From Nitriliruptoraceae bacterium (GTDB taxonomy: Bacteria > Actinomycetota > Nitriliruptoria > Nitriliruptorales > Nitriliruptoraceae): a stretch of DNA of 41,183 nucleotides. The position numbers and the translations under genes are program-made. The stretch is from positions 1 through 41,183 of the forward strand of contig SKSM01000228.1 of NCBI GenBank assembly GCA_007122985.1, read 5' to 3'. The notes under the pieces were generated by a model. The model saw only the letters and a list, made by a program, of their open reading frames with translations. It was not told the origin of the DNA and ran no database searches. Within the stretch, counting starts at the first letter, position 1. Every line of letters begins with the position of its first letter. This document shows positions 15,940 through 27,007 of this stretch, piece after piece.

Positions 15940-18363
15940 TCAGTTGTCACCGCTGGTCGCGGGCACGTGCGTGGCACCGGCCGGTGCGGCCAGTTCGGTC
16001 GCCGCGGGCAGATCGTCCGCCGCGACCTCGACGGGAGTGTGCGGCTCGAGCTCCAGTTCGGAGCCGCGGACGCAGATGGTCAGCGGGTCGCCCTCGGTCA
16101 GCTCGAAGCGGAAGCGCCGGTGGTCGAGGTCGACGTGCAGCTGCCGGTCGTGGAAGCGCAGTCGGAAGCGCAGGCTCTCCCAGGCTGCCGGCAGCCGGGG
16201 GTCGAACGAGAGCTCGCCGTGGTAGTCGCGCAGGCCACCGAACCCCTGGGTCAGTGCCATCCACACCCCACCGACGGACGCCACGTGCACGCCGTCGACG
16301 ACGTTGCCGGCCACGTTGGCCAGGTCCATCAGCAGAGCGTACTGGAAGTACTCGAGGGCCTTGTGCTCGTAGCCGATCTCTGCGGCGAGGATCGACTGGA
16401 CGCACGCCGACAGCGAGGAGTCGCCGGTCGTCAGCGGGTCGTAGTAATCGAAGTTGCGCCGCTTCTGCTCGAGCGAGAACTCGTCACCGAGCAGCACCAT
16501 CGCAAGGACCACGTCCGCCTGCTTGATGACCTGATGACGGTAGATCACCAGCGGGTGGTAGTTCAGCAGCAGCGGGTAGTGGTCCTTGGGCGTGGCCTCG
16601 AAGTCCCAGCGCTCCTTCTGGAGGAACTGCACGTCCTGAGGGTGGATGCCACGGTCCGCGTCGTAGGGGATGAACATCGACTCGGCCGCACGCCGCCAGC
16701 GCTCGGGCTCCTCCTCGCGCAGCCCGGTGGCGTGCAGCAGCGCCCGGAAGGACTCCGGATCGTCGTCGCGCAACCAGTCGACCACCTCGGCGGCGTAGCG
16801 CAGGTTGCTGCGGGCCATCAGGTTGGTGAAGGCGTTGTCGTTGACGACGGTGGTGTATTCGTCGGGACCGGTCACGCCATGGATGTGGAACGCCCCGCCC
16901 TCGCCGAAGAATCCGAGCCCGGCCCACATGCGCGCGGTCTCGACCAGGATCTCCGCGCCGACCTCGCGCAGCAGCTGATGGTCGTTGCGAACCTCCACGT
17001 AGCGCTTGATCGCGTAGGCGATGTCGGCGTTGATGTGGTACTGCGCGGTCCCGGCGGCGTAGTAGGAGGACGCCTCTTCGCCGTTGATCGTCCGCCACGG
17101 GAACAGCGCACCGTCCTCGGACATCACCCTGGCCCGCTCGCGCGAACTCGGCAGCATCGAGTGCCGGAAGCGCAGCAGGTTGCGGGTGACCCGCGGGTCG
17201 GTGTAGGTCAGGAACGGCGCGACGTAGACCTCGGTGTCCCAGAAGTAGTGGCCCTCGTAGGCCTGTCCGGTCAGCCCCTTCGCGGGGATGCCGGAGGTCT
17301 CCGCGCGTGAGGCCGCCTGGCGCAGGTGGAACAGGTTCCAGCGCACCGCCTGCTGGACGCGCTCCGGACCGTCGACCTGGACGTCCGCACGCTCCCAGTA
17401 GTCGTCGAGCAGCTCGCGCTGGCTGGCCTCCAGTCCGCTGTAGCCCTCGCGCAGCGAGCGGTCCAGGGTGCGCGAGCACCGGTCGACCAGCTCAACCGGG
17501 GGAACCGACCGCGAGGTGTGGTAGCTGAAGAACTTGGTGATCCGGATGGGGTGGCCGGCCCGGGCGTCGACGGTGAACACGACCTTGCCGAGGTCCTCGT
17601 CGAGGGTGCGGCCGGCGCGCCAGGGGTTGTCGGTCTCGACGACGTGGTCGGCGCCGATGCCGAGGGACATGCGGGAGTTGGCGGTCCGGTAGCCGAGCAT
17701 CAGCCGATGGCCCTCCCCCTCGAGCTCCCGGTTGAGCAGGACGCGCTGACCGAACTCGCGCGCACGGCGCGGATCGTTCTCGTGGCCGTTGCCCGGCTCG
17801 TCGGTCGCCTTCGCGTCCTGCCGGTTGAGCACCTGGGAGGAGATCACGACCGGTGCGTCGGTGTCGACGGTGACCTCGTAGCTGATGGCGCCGACATGGC
17901 GGTGGGCGAAGGAGACGATCCGTGAGGAGCGCAGCTCGACCTTCTTGCCGGCGGGCGTGGCCCAGGTCAGGTCGCGCCGCAGGACTCCGTCTCGGAAGTC
18001 GAGGCTGCGCTCGTAGTTGGTGCAGCGGGCCGTGGGCAGGAACAGTGGCTCGTCGTCGACGTAGAGCTTCATCAGCGTCGCGTCAGGCACGTTGACGATG
18101 GTCTGCCCCGTCCGGGCGAAGCCGTACGCCTCCTCGGCGTGCACGATCGGCCAGGTCTCGTGGAAGCCGTTGACGAACGTGCCGGGCTCGATGGCGGGCC
18201 GACCCTCCTCGAAGGTGCCACGGATCCCGAGGAAGCCGTTGGACAGCGCGAAGAGGGTCTCTGCGTTGCCCATCCACGGGTCGCTGAAGCCCTTTTCGAC
18301 CATGCGCCACTCGTCCACCGGGAACAGGTGCTCGGGCGGCAGGCGGATCTCGCGCGGGATCAT
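15940..18363 (-). CDS. Glycoside hydrolase family 65 protein, probably a disaccharide phosphorylase
   Basis: An 807-residue GH65 enzyme (maltose, trehalose or kojibiose phosphorylase, or phosphate-dependent trehalase). It shows an N-terminal beta-sandwich, then an (alpha/alpha)6 catalytic barrel with FWDTEVY at 374-380 and general-acid Glu502 in HGVTGPDEYTTVVNDN. KQADVVLAMVLL and the probable phosphate-binding TTGDSSLSACVQSILAAEIG follow. The phosphate loop favours phosphorolysis, releasing beta-glucose-1-phosphate, but some mycobacterial GH65 trehalases also need phosphate. Start is ATG at 18363 with AGGAG 10 bases upstream. A beta-phosphoglucomutase-like gene at 38235-38906 could process the product; the two gene types are neighbours in M. 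tuberculosis (Rv3400-Rv3401). Exact disaccharide not determinable by eye. Confidence 0.9.
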   Translation of the reverse strand: MIPREIRLPPEHLFPVDEWRMVEKGFSDPWMGNAETLFALSNGFLGIRGTFEEGRPAIEPGTFVNGFHETWPIVHAEEAYGFARTGQTIVNVPDATLMKLYVDDEPLFLPTARCTNYERSLDFRDGVLRRDLTWATPAGKKVELRSSRIVSFAHRHVGAISYEVTVDTDAPVVISSQVLNRQDAKATDEPGNGHENDPRRAREFGQRVLLNRELEGEGHRLMLGYRTANSRMSLGIGADHVVETDNPWRAGRTLDEDLGKVVFTVDARAGHPIRITKFFSYHTSRSVPPVELVDRCSRTLDRSLREGYSGLEASQRELLDDYWERADVQVDGPERVQQAVRWNLFHLRQAASRAETSGIPAKGLTGQAYEGHYFWDTEVYVAPFLTYTDPRVTRNLLRFRHSMLPSSRERARVMSEDGALFPWRTINGEEASSYYAAGTAQYHINADIAYAIKRYVEVRNDHQLLREVGAEILVETARMWAGLGFFGEGGAFHIHGVTGPDEYTTVVNDNAFTNLMARSNLRYAAEVVDWLRDDDPESFRALLHATGLREEEPERWRRAAESMFIPYDADRGIHPQDVQFLQKERWDFEATPKDHYPLLLNYHPLVIYRHQVIKQADVVLAMVLLGDEFSLEQKRRNFDYYDPLTTGDSSLSACVQSILAAEIGYEHKALEYFQYALLMDLANVAGNVVDGVHVASVGGVWMALTQGFGGLRDYHGELSFDPRLPAAWESLRFRLRFHDRQLHVDLDHRRFRFELTEGDPLTICVRGSELELEPHTPVEVAADDLPAATELAAPAGATHVPATSGDN

Positions 18364-18533
18364 CGGCGGGCAGCTCCTGACCGGTGCTCGGGCACGGAAC
18401 GTGGTGGTGATGAGGTGTTGGCGTGGTGGCGGGGTGCTCCTGCGCACACGCTACCGGTCGGCCCCCGGCTGCCCGGTGCAACCGTTGCGGCACGGACGGG
18501 CGCGATCGGGATCGCCGGCACGGTCGGGTGAGA

Positions 18534-19160
18534 TCAGTAGGCGACCTGGCAGAAGCCGTGGTTGCAGTAGCCGCCCGGGTTCTTGGCCAGGTACTGCTGG
18601 TGCTCGGTCTCGGCCCAGAACAACCCGTCGAGCGGCTCGACGGTCGTGGCGACCTGCCCGAACCCGTGGTCGGCGAGCTTGCGCTGGTAGTGCTCGCGGC
18701 TGGCCACCGCCGCCGCGGCCTGCTCGTCGGTGGTGGTCAGCACGATCGAGCGGTACTGGGTGCCCACGTCGTTGCCCTGACGGTTGACCTGGGTCGGGTC
18801 GTGGTTCTCCCAGAAGGGGGCGAACAGCTGGTCGAGACCGATGACCGCCGGGTCGTAGACGACGACCGCGACCTCCGCGTGCCCCGTCCGGCCGGTGCAG
18901 ACCTCGGGGTAGGTCGGGTTGGGCGTGAACCCACCGGCGTAGCCGACGAAGGTGGTCCAGACGCCCTCGAGCGACCAGTACAGCCGCTCGGCGCCCCAGA
19001 AGCAGCCCATGCCGAACGCGATCAGCTCGTGGCGCTCCGGCCACGGCGGGACGATCGGGCGGGACGTGACGTGGTGGGTGGTGGCGACCTCGAGCGGGGT
19101 GTCACGCCCCGGCAGGGCCTGGTCCGCGGCGATCATCGCGGGTGCGCGTCCAAACGGCAC
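18534..19160 (-). CDS. msrA: Peptide-methionine (S)-S-oxide reductase MsrA
   Basis: Repairs methionine-S-sulfoxide in oxidised proteins. The 208-residue protein has the catalytic motif GMGCFWGAE and the family blocks [28 protein letters not shown]-like and YRSIVL. The C-terminal [13 protein letters not shown] supplies resolving cysteines, so it is a three-Cys-type MsrA probably recycled by thioredoxin. The start is GTG at 19160 with AAGGAG 6-7 bases upstream; an internal ATG lies eight codons later. It stands alone between the GH65 gene (170 bp downstream) and the ABC exporter (182 bp upstream). No msrB is seen in the window. Confidence 0.96.
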   Translation of the reverse strand: [208 protein letters not shown]

Positions 19161-19283
19161 GTCGGCTCCTTGGCCGGTCGCTGGGGCTCGTGCCCGGTCG
19201 GCATCGGTGGTCTGGGCGCCAGGGTACGGCGTGGGCGCAGGAACCGGGGCCTGCGGCTCCGGCACGGGAGGTCGGGGCACCTT

Positions 19284-19300
19284 GTCCGGATCATCCGGAC
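19284..19300. promoter_or_regulatory. Perfect 17-bp palindrome between ABC exporter and msrA
   Basis: GTCCGGAT (19284-19291), a central C, then ATCCGGAC (19293-19300). It lies 42 bp past the exporter stop and 124 bp before the msrA start. It could be a regulator operator for msrA or, as RNA, a short terminator hairpin for the exporter transcript (GTCCGG-5 nt-CCGGAC), though no T-run follows. Confidence 0.4.
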
Positions 19301-19342
19301 GAACCGCCCCAGCCACGCCCGCGACCCCCACCCGACCGGCTG

Positions 19343-20176
19343 CTAGTCGATCAGCGCGCGCCGCAGCAGCCGCACCGCCAGCAGCCAGGCCAGCACCCCG
19401 AAGGCCACGATCACGGCGACGTGGACCCACAGGATCGCCCCGGACGGCTGGCCGAACGTGACGGCCCGCAACAACTCCACCACGTGGTAGAGCGGGTTGA
19501 CGAGCGCGACCAGCGCCAGTGGCTGCGGCAGCCCGTCGATCGGAAAGAACGTGCCGGCCACGATGTACATCGGCACGATCACGCCGACGATCACCATGTC
19601 GAAGCTGTGGGTGGAGCGCAGCACGGCCCCGAACGCCGCACCGGCGGCCGCGAAGGCGAACCCCGCGGTGACGGTGATCACCGGGACCAGCACCACGGTG
19701 GCCTGGGGCCGGACCCCGAACCCGATGGCGACCACCACGGTCACCGCAGCCACCGCCGAAGCCCGCAGGGCGTTCCACGTCGCCTCTCCGGTGACCAGCT
19801 CCGGGATGCTCAGTGGTGCCGACAGCAGGCCGTCGTAGAGCTTCTGCTCCTTACGTCGGAAGTAGCCGTTGATCAGGGCGGGGAAGATCGAGCTGAACAG
19901 CACCCCGATCGCGACGGCCCCGGTCGCGATGAAGTCGAAGTAGCTCAGCCCCGCCACCTCGGCGACCAAGGCACCGAACCCGAACCCGAAGGCAATGAAG
20001 TAGGCCAGCGGCTCGAAGATCGACCCGAAGGCCGTCGAGAACCACACCCGTCGGAACACCGCCCATTCGCGCCACAGCACCGCGGCGACGGTCCGCCACG
20101 AGAACGCGGGTGGAGCGGGACGCGACCACATCGGGCGCGTGGAGTCGGTGTGGGTCGGCGCTGGGTCGGCGGTCAC
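19343..20176 (-). CDS. ABC-2 type exporter permease (NodJ/DrrB-like)
   Basis: A 277-residue membrane protein with a ~35-residue cytoplasmic N-terminus and about six transmembrane segments. These include FEPLAYFIAFGFGFGALV, FIATGAVAIGVLFSSIFPAL, AVAAVTVVVAIGFG, VIVGVIVPMYIVAGTFF and VHVAVIVAFGVLAWLLAV. The block FRRKEQKLYDGLLSAPLSIP and the following VTGEATWNALRA are typical of NodJ-type ABC-2 permeases, which export lipo-oligosaccharides; related DrrB proteins export drugs or lipids. The GTG start at 20176 overlaps the ATPase stop by GTGA. The substrate cannot be inferred from context. Confidence 0.9.
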   Translation of the reverse strand: MTADPAPTHTDSTRPMWSRPAPPAFSWRTVAAVLWREWAVFRRVWFSTAFGSIFEPLAYFIAFGFGFGALVAEVAGLSYFDFIATGAVAIGVLFSSIFPALINGYFRRKEQKLYDGLLSAPLSIPELVTGEATWNALRASAVAAVTVVVAIGFGVRPQATVVLVPVITVTAGFAFAAAGAAFGAVLRSTHSFDMVIVGVIVPMYIVAGTFFPIDGLPQPLALVALVNPLYHVVELLRAVTFGQPSGAILWVHVAVIVAFGVLAWLLAVRLLRRALID

Positions 20177-21072
20177 GTCAGCTCCTCCCCGGTGAGGACG
20201 ACGAACACGTCCTCGAGCGTCGCGGGTCGGCGGCGTCCTGCGACGGCCAGGTCACCGCTGATGTGCTCGGCGCCCAGCACGGCGATGCCCATGCCGGTGT
20301 CGCGCGTCAGCGCGCCCATCCCCTCGGCCTGCGCGGCGACGTCCGCGACCGCCTGGGAGCCACCCACCACCTCGATGACCTCACGCCCCACGGTGTCGGT
20401 GATCAGCTGGAACGGCGGGCCCTCGGCGATGACCCGGCCGCGGTGCATGATCGCGACCCGGTCGCAGAGCCGCTCGGCCTCCTCGATGTAGTGGGTGGTG
20501 ATCACCACGGTGGCCCCGTCGTCGCGGACCCGGGTGATCTGCCCCCACAGACCCTGCCGCACCTGCGGGTCGAGCCCCACGGTCGGCTCGTCGAGCAGGA
20601 GCAGCTCCGGCCGGTGAATCAGCCCACGGGCGATCAGCAGGCGTCGGCGCATCCCGCCGGACAGCTCGCGAGTGGGTGTGTCCGCCCGGTCGCTGAGCCG
20701 TGCGAGCGCGAGGCCCCGGCCCACCGCCTCGCCCCGCTCGGACGTCGACAGCCCGTAGATCCGCGCCCACACCGCGAGGTTCTCGCCCACGGTCAGCTCG
20801 TCGTCGAGATCGTCGGCCTGGGGGACCATCCCGCTGCGCGAGCGCACCAGCTTCGATGCCGCCGGCATCGGCTCGCCCAGCACACACACTTCACCCTCGT
20901 CGGCCACGGCCTGCCCGGTCAGCAGCCGCATCGTGGTCGACTTGCCCGCTCCGTTGGGGCCGAGCAGCCCGAAGCACAGGCCCGTCGGCACCACGAGGTC
21001 GAGGTCGTCGACCGCGGTCAGCCGACCGAAGCGCTTGATGACGTGGCGCAGTTCCACGGCAGAGGGCGGCAC
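20173..21072 (-). CDS. ABC exporter ATPase (NodI/DrrA-like)
   Basis: ATPase partner of the ABC-2 permease directly downstream (299 residues). Walker A GPNGAGKS at 38-45, signature LSGGMRRR from 137, Walker B LLLLDEP at 157-163, D-loop GLDPQVRQ and switch His in VITTHYIEEAE. The last ~75 residues form the C-terminal domain typical of DrrA/NodI. I prefer the GTG at 21072, with GAGG 7 bases upstream, over the GTG at 21078, which would leave the binding site only 1 base away. A strong hairpin at 21096-21132 separates it from aconitase upstream, so the exporter pair is probably its own unit. Confidence 0.92.
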   Translation of the reverse strand: MPPSAVELRHVIKRFGRLTAVDDLDLVVPTGLCFGLLGPNGAGKSTTMRLLTGQAVADEGEVCVLGEPMPAASKLVRSRSGMVPQADDLDDELTVGENLAVWARIYGLSTSERGEAVGRGLALARLSDRADTPTRELSGGMRRRLLIARGLIHRPELLLLDEPTVGLDPQVRQGLWGQITRVRDDGATVVITTHYIEEAERLCDRVAIMHRGRVIAEGPPFQLITDTVGREVIEVVGGSQAVADVAAQAEGMGALTRDTGMGIAVLGAEHISGDLAVAGRRRPATLEDVFVVLTGEELT

Positions 21073-21095
21073 GGACACACCTCGTAGGGACGGGC

Positions 21096-21132
21096 ACGCC
21101 CCTCCGCCGGGCTCGGCCCGGCGGAGGGGCGT
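21096..21132 (-). terminator. Perfect 16-bp hairpin after aconitase
   Basis: Arms 21096-21111 and 21117-21132 are exact reverse complements with a 5-nt loop (CTCGG on the plus strand). It begins 41 bp past the acnA stop on the minus strand. There is no T-run, as is common for high-GC actinobacterial terminators. It probably ends the acnA transcript. Confidence 0.8.
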
Positions 21133-21173
21133 CGGAGCGGAGCCGGAGCTTCGCCGGCGGGACGCAGTCGGGT

Positions 21174-23972
<2,799 letters not shown>

Positions 23973-24074
23973 CAGCGGGGCTCCGGGGGACGACGCGGGC
24001 GGTGGACGTCTCCTGCCAACCTAGCGGACGTCGATCCGCCCACCCGAGGCAGCAGAAGACTGATATCTGTGTAT

Positions 24075-24093
24075 CATAACAACTACAGTTATG
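24075..24093. promoter_or_regulatory. Dyad operator-like site in an AT-rich island
   Basis: CATAAC (24075-24080), 7-base spacer, GTTATG (24088-24093). It sits in ~45 bases (about 24058-24100) that are strikingly AT-rich for this genome, between the divergent acnA and satD-like genes. A TATCAT hexamer at 24072-24077 could be a -10 for the plus strand. An operator overlapping a divergent promoter is the natural reading. Confidence 0.45.
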
Positions 24094-24142
24094 CATAGAC
24101 GACACTGCGACGGCCCGTCACCGGCCCCGAGGCGAGCGCCCG

Positions 24143-24853
24143 ATGTCCGATTCGATGCCTGCCCCCGATCCGCCGGGTGCCCCCCGCGTGGTCGTGGTCG
24201 GTGATGTGGTCGCCGGTCGCCGGTTCGTCGACGACCGGCGCCTGCACGCCGGGATCGCCGCAGCCCTCGACAGCGTCAACGCCGAGGTGGCGGCCGTCGA
24301 GCCGTTGACACGGTCACTGCGCGACGAGTTCCACGGGGTCTACCGCGACATCGCGACGGCGGCGGCCGCCGTGTTGCGCCTGCGCCTGGCAACCGACGAT
24401 CTGGTGCTGCCGACCGCAGACGGGGTGGACGAGCCGGTGGAGCTGCGACTCGGGCTCGGCATCGGCACCGCCTACGTACGCGCCGGCACCCCGAGCGGCA
24501 GTGCCTGGTACCACGCCCGCGACGCACGCGACGACGCCGAGGAGCTGCCCCACCGACGCACGTGGCCAGCCTCGCTGCGCAGCCGCTGCCGGTCGGACGA
24601 CCTGGGATCAGCCGGCATCGTCAACGCCTACCTGCTGCTCCAGGACCAGCTCCTGGCCCGACTGGACGCCCGGGACCGCCGCGCCCTACTCGGGCTGCTG
24701 GACGGCGAACGACAGGTCGACGTCGCCGCGGAGCTCGGGGTGACCCAGCCGGCGATCGCCCGGCGACTGCGCGACCGCGGAGCCCTCGCGATCCACCGCG
24801 CGCTGCTCGAGCTGCATGCGTGCACAGTGGATCCCGCTCGCGTCGTAGGCTGA
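24143..24853 (+). CDS. SatD-family protein with C-terminal helix-turn-helix
   Basis: A 236-residue protein resembling the SatD family. It has VVVGDVVAGRRFVDDRRLHAG near the N-terminus, RDEFHGVYRDI where the family has GDEFQ, ELRLGLGIGTAYV, and SAWYHARDARDDAE. The last ~70 residues form a likely HTH (RQVDVAAELGVTQPAIARRL). SatD was named for a role in acid tolerance in streptococci; the biochemical function is unknown. Start ATG has GAGGCGAG upstream. The gene is 40 bp ahead of gpmA on the same strand and divergent from acnA, with a dyad in the intergenic region that it might bind itself. Confidence 0.65.
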   Translation: MSDSMPAPDPPGAPRVVVVGDVVAGRRFVDDRRLHAGIAAALDSVNAEVAAVEPLTRSLRDEFHGVYRDIATAAAAVLRLRLATDDLVLPTADGVDEPVELRLGLGIGTAYVRAGTPSGSAWYHARDARDDAEELPHRRTWPASLRSRCRSDDLGSAGIVNAYLLLQDQLLARLDARDRRALLGLLDGERQVDVAAELGVTQPAIARRLRDRGALAIHRALLELHACTVDPARVVG

Positions 24854-24893
24854 ACGGCACGCCGTCAGCGCACCGATCACCGAAAGGCACGTC

Positions 24894-25502
24894 ATGCCGG
24901 CCCTCACGCTCGTCCGCCACGGACAGTCGCTGTGGAACCTCGAGAACCGCTTCACCGGCTGGGTGGATGTGCCCCTGACAGAGCAGGGCGAGGCCGAGGC
25001 GCGTGCCGCCGGGAAGCTGCTCGTCGGCCACCGCTATGACGTCGCCTACACCTCGGCGCTCATCCGCGCACAGGAGACGCTGAGGTTGATCATGGAGACC
25101 GCCGGCTTCACCGATCTGCCCGTCATCCGCGATCAGGCGCTCAACGAGCGCGACTACGGCGACCTCGCCGGTCTGAACAAGGCGGACACCGCCGCGCGCT
25201 ACGGCGAGGCACAGGTCCACGAATGGCGACGCTCCTACGCGACGCGGCCACCGAACGGCGAGGCACTGAAGAACACCGCCGAGCGCACCCTGCCGTTCTT
25301 CGAGCGCGCGATCCTCGGGGACATCCGGCAGGGAAAGGACGTGCTCGTCGTCGCCCACGGCAACTCCAACCGCTCGATCGTGATGCAGCTCGACGAGCTC
25401 GACGAGGACGGCGTGGTGTCGCTGGAGCTGGCCACCGGGGTGCCGCTGGTCTACGACCTCGCCGAGGACGGCACGGTGCGCAGCAAGCAGATCCTCGAGT
25501 GA
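24894..25502 (+). CDS. gpmA: 2,3-bisphosphoglycerate-dependent phosphoglycerate mutase
   Basis: Glycolytic enzyme interconverting 3- and 2-phosphoglycerate. The 202-residue protein has the phosphohistidine motif LVRHGQSLWN (His9), FTGWVDVPLTEQG, TSALIRAQET, ALNERDYGDLAGLNK and the second active-site His in VVAHGNSNRS. NERDYGDLAGLNK is specific to GpmA rather than to generic histidine phosphatases. It belongs to the shorter GpmA type (the classical form is about 230-250 residues). Start ATG has AAAGG 6 bases upstream. It lies between the SatD-like gene and hemQ, all on the same strand. Confidence 0.93.
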   Translation: MPALTLVRHGQSLWNLENRFTGWVDVPLTEQGEAEARAAGKLLVGHRYDVAYTSALIRAQETLRLIMETAGFTDLPVIRDQALNERDYGDLAGLNKADTAARYGEAQVHEWRRSYATRPPNGEALKNTAERTLPFFERAILGDIRQGKDVLVVAHGNSNRSIVMQLDELDEDGVVSLELATGVPLVYDLAEDGTVRSKQILE

Positions 25503-25583
25503 GCTGGCGGCTCCGACCGTGAGCACCGGCTGGTGATCGGCCCGTCGGTACGCTCCGCAGCACGAGCCGTCGAGGAGTCGATC

Positions 25584-26384
25584 GTGGCGCTGGATGCCGC
25601 CAAGCCCGGGACCGGTTGGGGGGTCCTGCACCTGCTGCTGAAGGTCGACCACGCCGCCGTGCCGGACCTGCCCGACGCGGCCGCAAAGGACGTGGTCGCA
25701 ACCCTGGAGCGGTGGCAGGACCGGCTGCAGCTGCACGTCTTCAGCGGTCTCGGGCACAAGGCCGACGTCATGCTGATGGCGATCGCCGAGGATCTCACTG
25801 AGCTCCGCGCCCTGCAGACCGACGTCGCCGCGACGGCAGCGGCACCGGCGCTGTCGCTCGACTGGTCGTACCTGTCGCTGACCGAGGGCAGCGAGTACAC
25901 CACCACGCCGGAGCGCTACCGCCAGGAGATGGCCGACAAGGGCCTGGAGCCCGACGAGCTCGAGCGCCGCGTCGAGCAGTACGCCGAGCGCATGGCCGCC
26001 TACCAGGAATCGAAGCTCCACCCGCAGATGCCCGACTGGCAGCTGCTGTGCTTCTACCCCATGTCGCACCGCCGGGACCGCGAGGACAACTGGTACGCCC
26101 TCGACTACGAGGAGCGCAAGCGGCTCATGGCCGAGCACGGCAGGAGCGGCCGCGCCTACACCGGCCGGGTCCTGCAGCTGGTGTCGGCCTCCACCGGGCT
26201 CGACGACTGGGAGTACGCCGTCAGCCTGTTCGCCCACGACCTGGCCGACGTCAAGTCCATCGTCTACAACCTGCGCTTCGACGAGGCCTCGACCCGCTAC
26301 GCGGATTTCGGTCAGTTCGTCATCGGGATCCGACGGACTCCGGCCGACCTGGTCACCGAGATCGGGCTCGACCGCTCGCGGTGA
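25584..26384 (+). CDS. hemQ: Coproheme decarboxylase HemQ (chlorite-dismutase family)
   Basis: Last enzyme of the coproporphyrin-dependent haem pathway of Gram-positives and Actinobacteria: oxidative decarboxylation of coprohaem III to haem b. The 266-residue protein shows GWGVLHLLLKVD, GHKADVMLMAIAEDLTELR, YLSLTEGSEYT, CFYPMSHRRDREDNWYALD (with the Tyr of the YPMS motif), and MAEHGRSGRAY (probable haem-ligand His). SIVYNLRFDEASTRYADFG is near the end. I set the start at GTG 25584, preceded by GAGGAG exactly 6 bases upstream, rather than GTG 25533, which lacks a binding site. The stop overlaps the NUDIX start by GTGA. No other haem gene is in the window. Confidence 0.93.
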   Translation: MALDAAKPGTGWGVLHLLLKVDHAAVPDLPDAAAKDVVATLERWQDRLQLHVFSGLGHKADVMLMAIAEDLTELRALQTDVAATAAAPALSLDWSYLSLTEGSEYTTTPERYRQEMADKGLEPDELERRVEQYAERMAAYQESKLHPQMPDWQLLCFYPMSHRRDREDNWYALDYEERKRLMAEHGRSGRAYTGRVLQLVSASTGLDDWEYAVSLFAHDLADVKSIVYNLRFDEASTRYADFGQFVIGIRRTPADLVTEIGLDRSR

Positions 26385-27007
26385 TCCGGCCATCCGGCGC
26401 GACGGCAGCCGCACCGCCCGATCTCGGGGCGACGGTGCGTTCGGTGCTCGGCCAGCTGCGGGCACACCACCCGCGCGATGTCCCCGAGGCACGGTCGCTC
26501 GCGCGCACCATCCGGCTGGTGCAGTGGCTGCCCGCACCGCTCGACCCGCACGCCGATCCAACCCACGTCACGGGTTCGGCCATCGTGCTCGACGAGCGCT
26601 CGCGCGTACTGCTCCACCGCCACAAGCGACTCGGGCGGTGGCTGCAGCCCGGCGGGCACCTCGACGCCGGTGAGGTCCCGTGGCAGGCGGCCGTACGCGA
26701 GACACGCGAGGAGACGGGGGTGGTCGCCGACCATCCACCGACCGGGCCCCGACTGGTCCACGTGGACGTACACGAGGGTCCGCGTGGCCACGTCCATCTC
26801 GATCTGCGCTACCTGCTCACGGCTGCCGGGGGCGCCGACCTGGTCCCGGACGAGGGCGAGTCGCCGGACGTCGCCTGGTGGTCGGCCGAGGAGGCGGCCA
26901 ACGACACGGACCGATCCATGGCCGCCGCCGTCGCCGCCGCCCTGGCGGTCGTCGAGGACCGTCCACTGCTCACCACACGGCCAGGTGGTCCTCCGCCACG
27001 CCGGTGA
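26381..27007 (+). CDS. NUDIX hydrolase
   Basis: A 208-residue pyrophosphohydrolase of unknown substrate. The NUDIX box runs 92-114: Gly92, Glu98, Arg106-Glu107, Glu110-Glu111 and Gly113, fitting Gx5Ex7REUXEEXGU. Before it are a ~60-residue N-terminal region and the strand TGSAIVLDERSRVLLHRHKRLGRW, a form common in actinobacterial NUDIX proteins. It starts at GTG 26381, overlapping hemQ by GTGA, so it is translationally coupled to it. Its 3' end overlaps the convergent DUF2804 gene by 38 bp. Confidence 0.92.
   Translation: MIRPSGATAAAPPDLGATVRSVLGQLRAHHPRDVPEARSLARTIRLVQWLPAPLDPHADPTHVTGSAIVLDERSRVLLHRHKRLGRWLQPGGHLDAGEVPWQAAVRETREETGVVADHPPTGPRLVHVDVHEGPRGHVHLDLRYLLTAAGGADLVPDEGESPDVAWWSAEEAANDTDRSMAAAVAAALAVVEDRPLLTTRPGGPPPRR

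Noticed and set aside
18502-18515. GCGATC-GG-GATCGC inverted repeat between GH65 and msrA genes
   Set aside because: Short and of a kind expected by chance in this base composition; no second copy was noticed.
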